DNA of 64,000 nucleotides from Mesorhizobium sp. CA14 (GTDB lineage: Bacteria; Pseudomonadota; Alphaproteobacteria; Rhizobiales; Rhizobiaceae), in the NCBI RefSeq assembly GCF_020165195.1, contig NZ_JAIUHR010000018.1:1-64000 (forward strand), given 5' to 3'. This document shows, in pieces, positions 63,649-64,000 of the stretch; positions within the stretch are counted from its first letter, which is position 1; each line of letters opens with the position of its first letter. The notes below the pieces were generated by a model. It was not told the origin of the DNA and made no database searches. It saw only the letters and a program-made list of their open reading frames with translations. The position numbers were made by a program, and so were the translations under genes.

Positions 63649-64000
63649 ATGGCATCTGGTACCAAGACGAAGAAGATCCTGCTCGTTTCGACGGACAGGA
63701 CGTTTCTGCAGGACACGCGGACCGCTTTCGCGGCCTCAGAGGTCATCGAGCTTTTGACGCTGGAAAAGAGCGTCAACGAGCTGCGCGGCGAGATCCTCGA
63801 AGCGGCCTTCGGCACGGTCATCATCGACATGGATGCGGCCAAGCTCGAGGAAATCGAGTCGCTGCAGCGCGTCATGCGGCGGTTGGAAGGCAGCGTCCCG
63901 GTGGTCGTCGTCACGCAGGAATTCAACGCGGCGGCGGTGCGCATCCTGGTGCAGCTCAAGGTCGCCGATTTCCTGGTCAAGCCGATCACCACGGCCGACC
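63649..64000 (+). CDS. cpaE: Pilus assembly protein CpaE (5' part, cut by window end)
   Basis: The N-terminal 117 residues form a degenerate response-regulator receiver domain (KKILLVSTDRTFLQDTRTAF, TVIIDMDAAKLEEIESLQR, PVVVVTQEF, ADFLVKPITTAD), typical for CpaE before its ParA-like ATPase. The gene continues beyond 64000. It localises pilus assembly at the pole. Confidence 0.85.
   Translation, partial: MASGTKTKKILLVSTDRTFLQDTRTAFAASEVIELLTLEKSVNELRGEILEAAFGTVIIDMDAAKLEEIESLQRVMRRLEGSVPVVVVTQEFNAAAVRILVQLKVADFLVKPITTAD

Overview
The window looks like a chromosomal stretch of a rhizobial alphaproteobacterium close to Mesorhizobium. The right-hand 38 kb is GC-rich and carries housekeeping genes in a typical Rhizobiales arrangement (map, phaC, hom, glpX, recJ, hisI, folE, yidD, thrS, parE, cpa pilus genes). 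The left 25 kb is an integrated mobile island with visibly more A+T, phase-variable gene quality and transfer genes. No genus marker such as rRNA is present, so the genus is an inference from gene content and style.

Island, about 1 to 25.2 kb. Its right edge is a tyrosine recombinase (integrase, minus strand) lying directly against a radC gene that has lost its 3' end right after the HNHP motif. The left edge is outside the window; a 5' half of a tRNA-Thr-like gene lies at 89-122. Inside are (A) a minus-strand operon at 539-4348: a small peptide ending in Asp, a DUF692/MNIO iron oxygenase, its partner protein with an RRE-like C-terminus, and a B12-binding radical SAM enzyme; (B) a DUF433/DUF5615 toxin-antitoxin pair; (C) an IS3-family element next to a broken Sel1-repeat gene; (D) a Ti-type mobilisation block (traD, traC, oriT, traA) without traG; (E) an AlpA-type regulator and a small HTH repressor with a perfect palindromic operator; (F) a second peptide-modification cluster at 14.9-23.6 kb: a frameshifted GT25 glycosyltransferase, a 77-residue candidate precursor peptide, a HExxH-type peptide hydroxylase, an FxsB-like radical SAM/SPASM enzyme, two GT9-like glycosyltransferases, a convergent C-x7-C-x2-C radical SAM C-methyltransferase and a third GT9-like protein.

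The two RiPP-type clusters are the most interesting content. Cluster A pairs an MNIO with a B12 radical SAM enzyme on a peptide that ends in Asp. Cluster F combines predicted cyclophane formation, beta-hydroxylation, C-methylation and several sugar transferases, with a precursor whose C-terminus holds two aromatic-X-Lys motifs. No exporter or dedicated protease is visible in the window for either.

Core region, 25.2 to 64 kb. After radC come map, small exported proteins, an Asp/Asn hydroxylase, tRNA-Glu, an M15-type peptidase, phaC (PHB synthesis), an alaC-hom amino-acid operon, glpX, recJ, a patatin-like protein, hisI, folE, a NifU/IscU-like scaffold, a LysR regulator, yidD, a class D beta-lactamase, an S-adenosylmethionine methyltransferase, thrS, an acyltransferase, a nitroreductase, a TetR/isoprenylcysteine-methyltransferase-like divergent pair with clear operators, a CoA-ester lyase/MaoC pair, DUF2336, a VOC protein, a FUSC membrane protein, parE, and the start of a Flp/Tad pilus operon (cpaB, cpaC, lipoprotein, cpaE cut by the window end). 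Dispersed palindromic repeats sit in several intergenic gaps.
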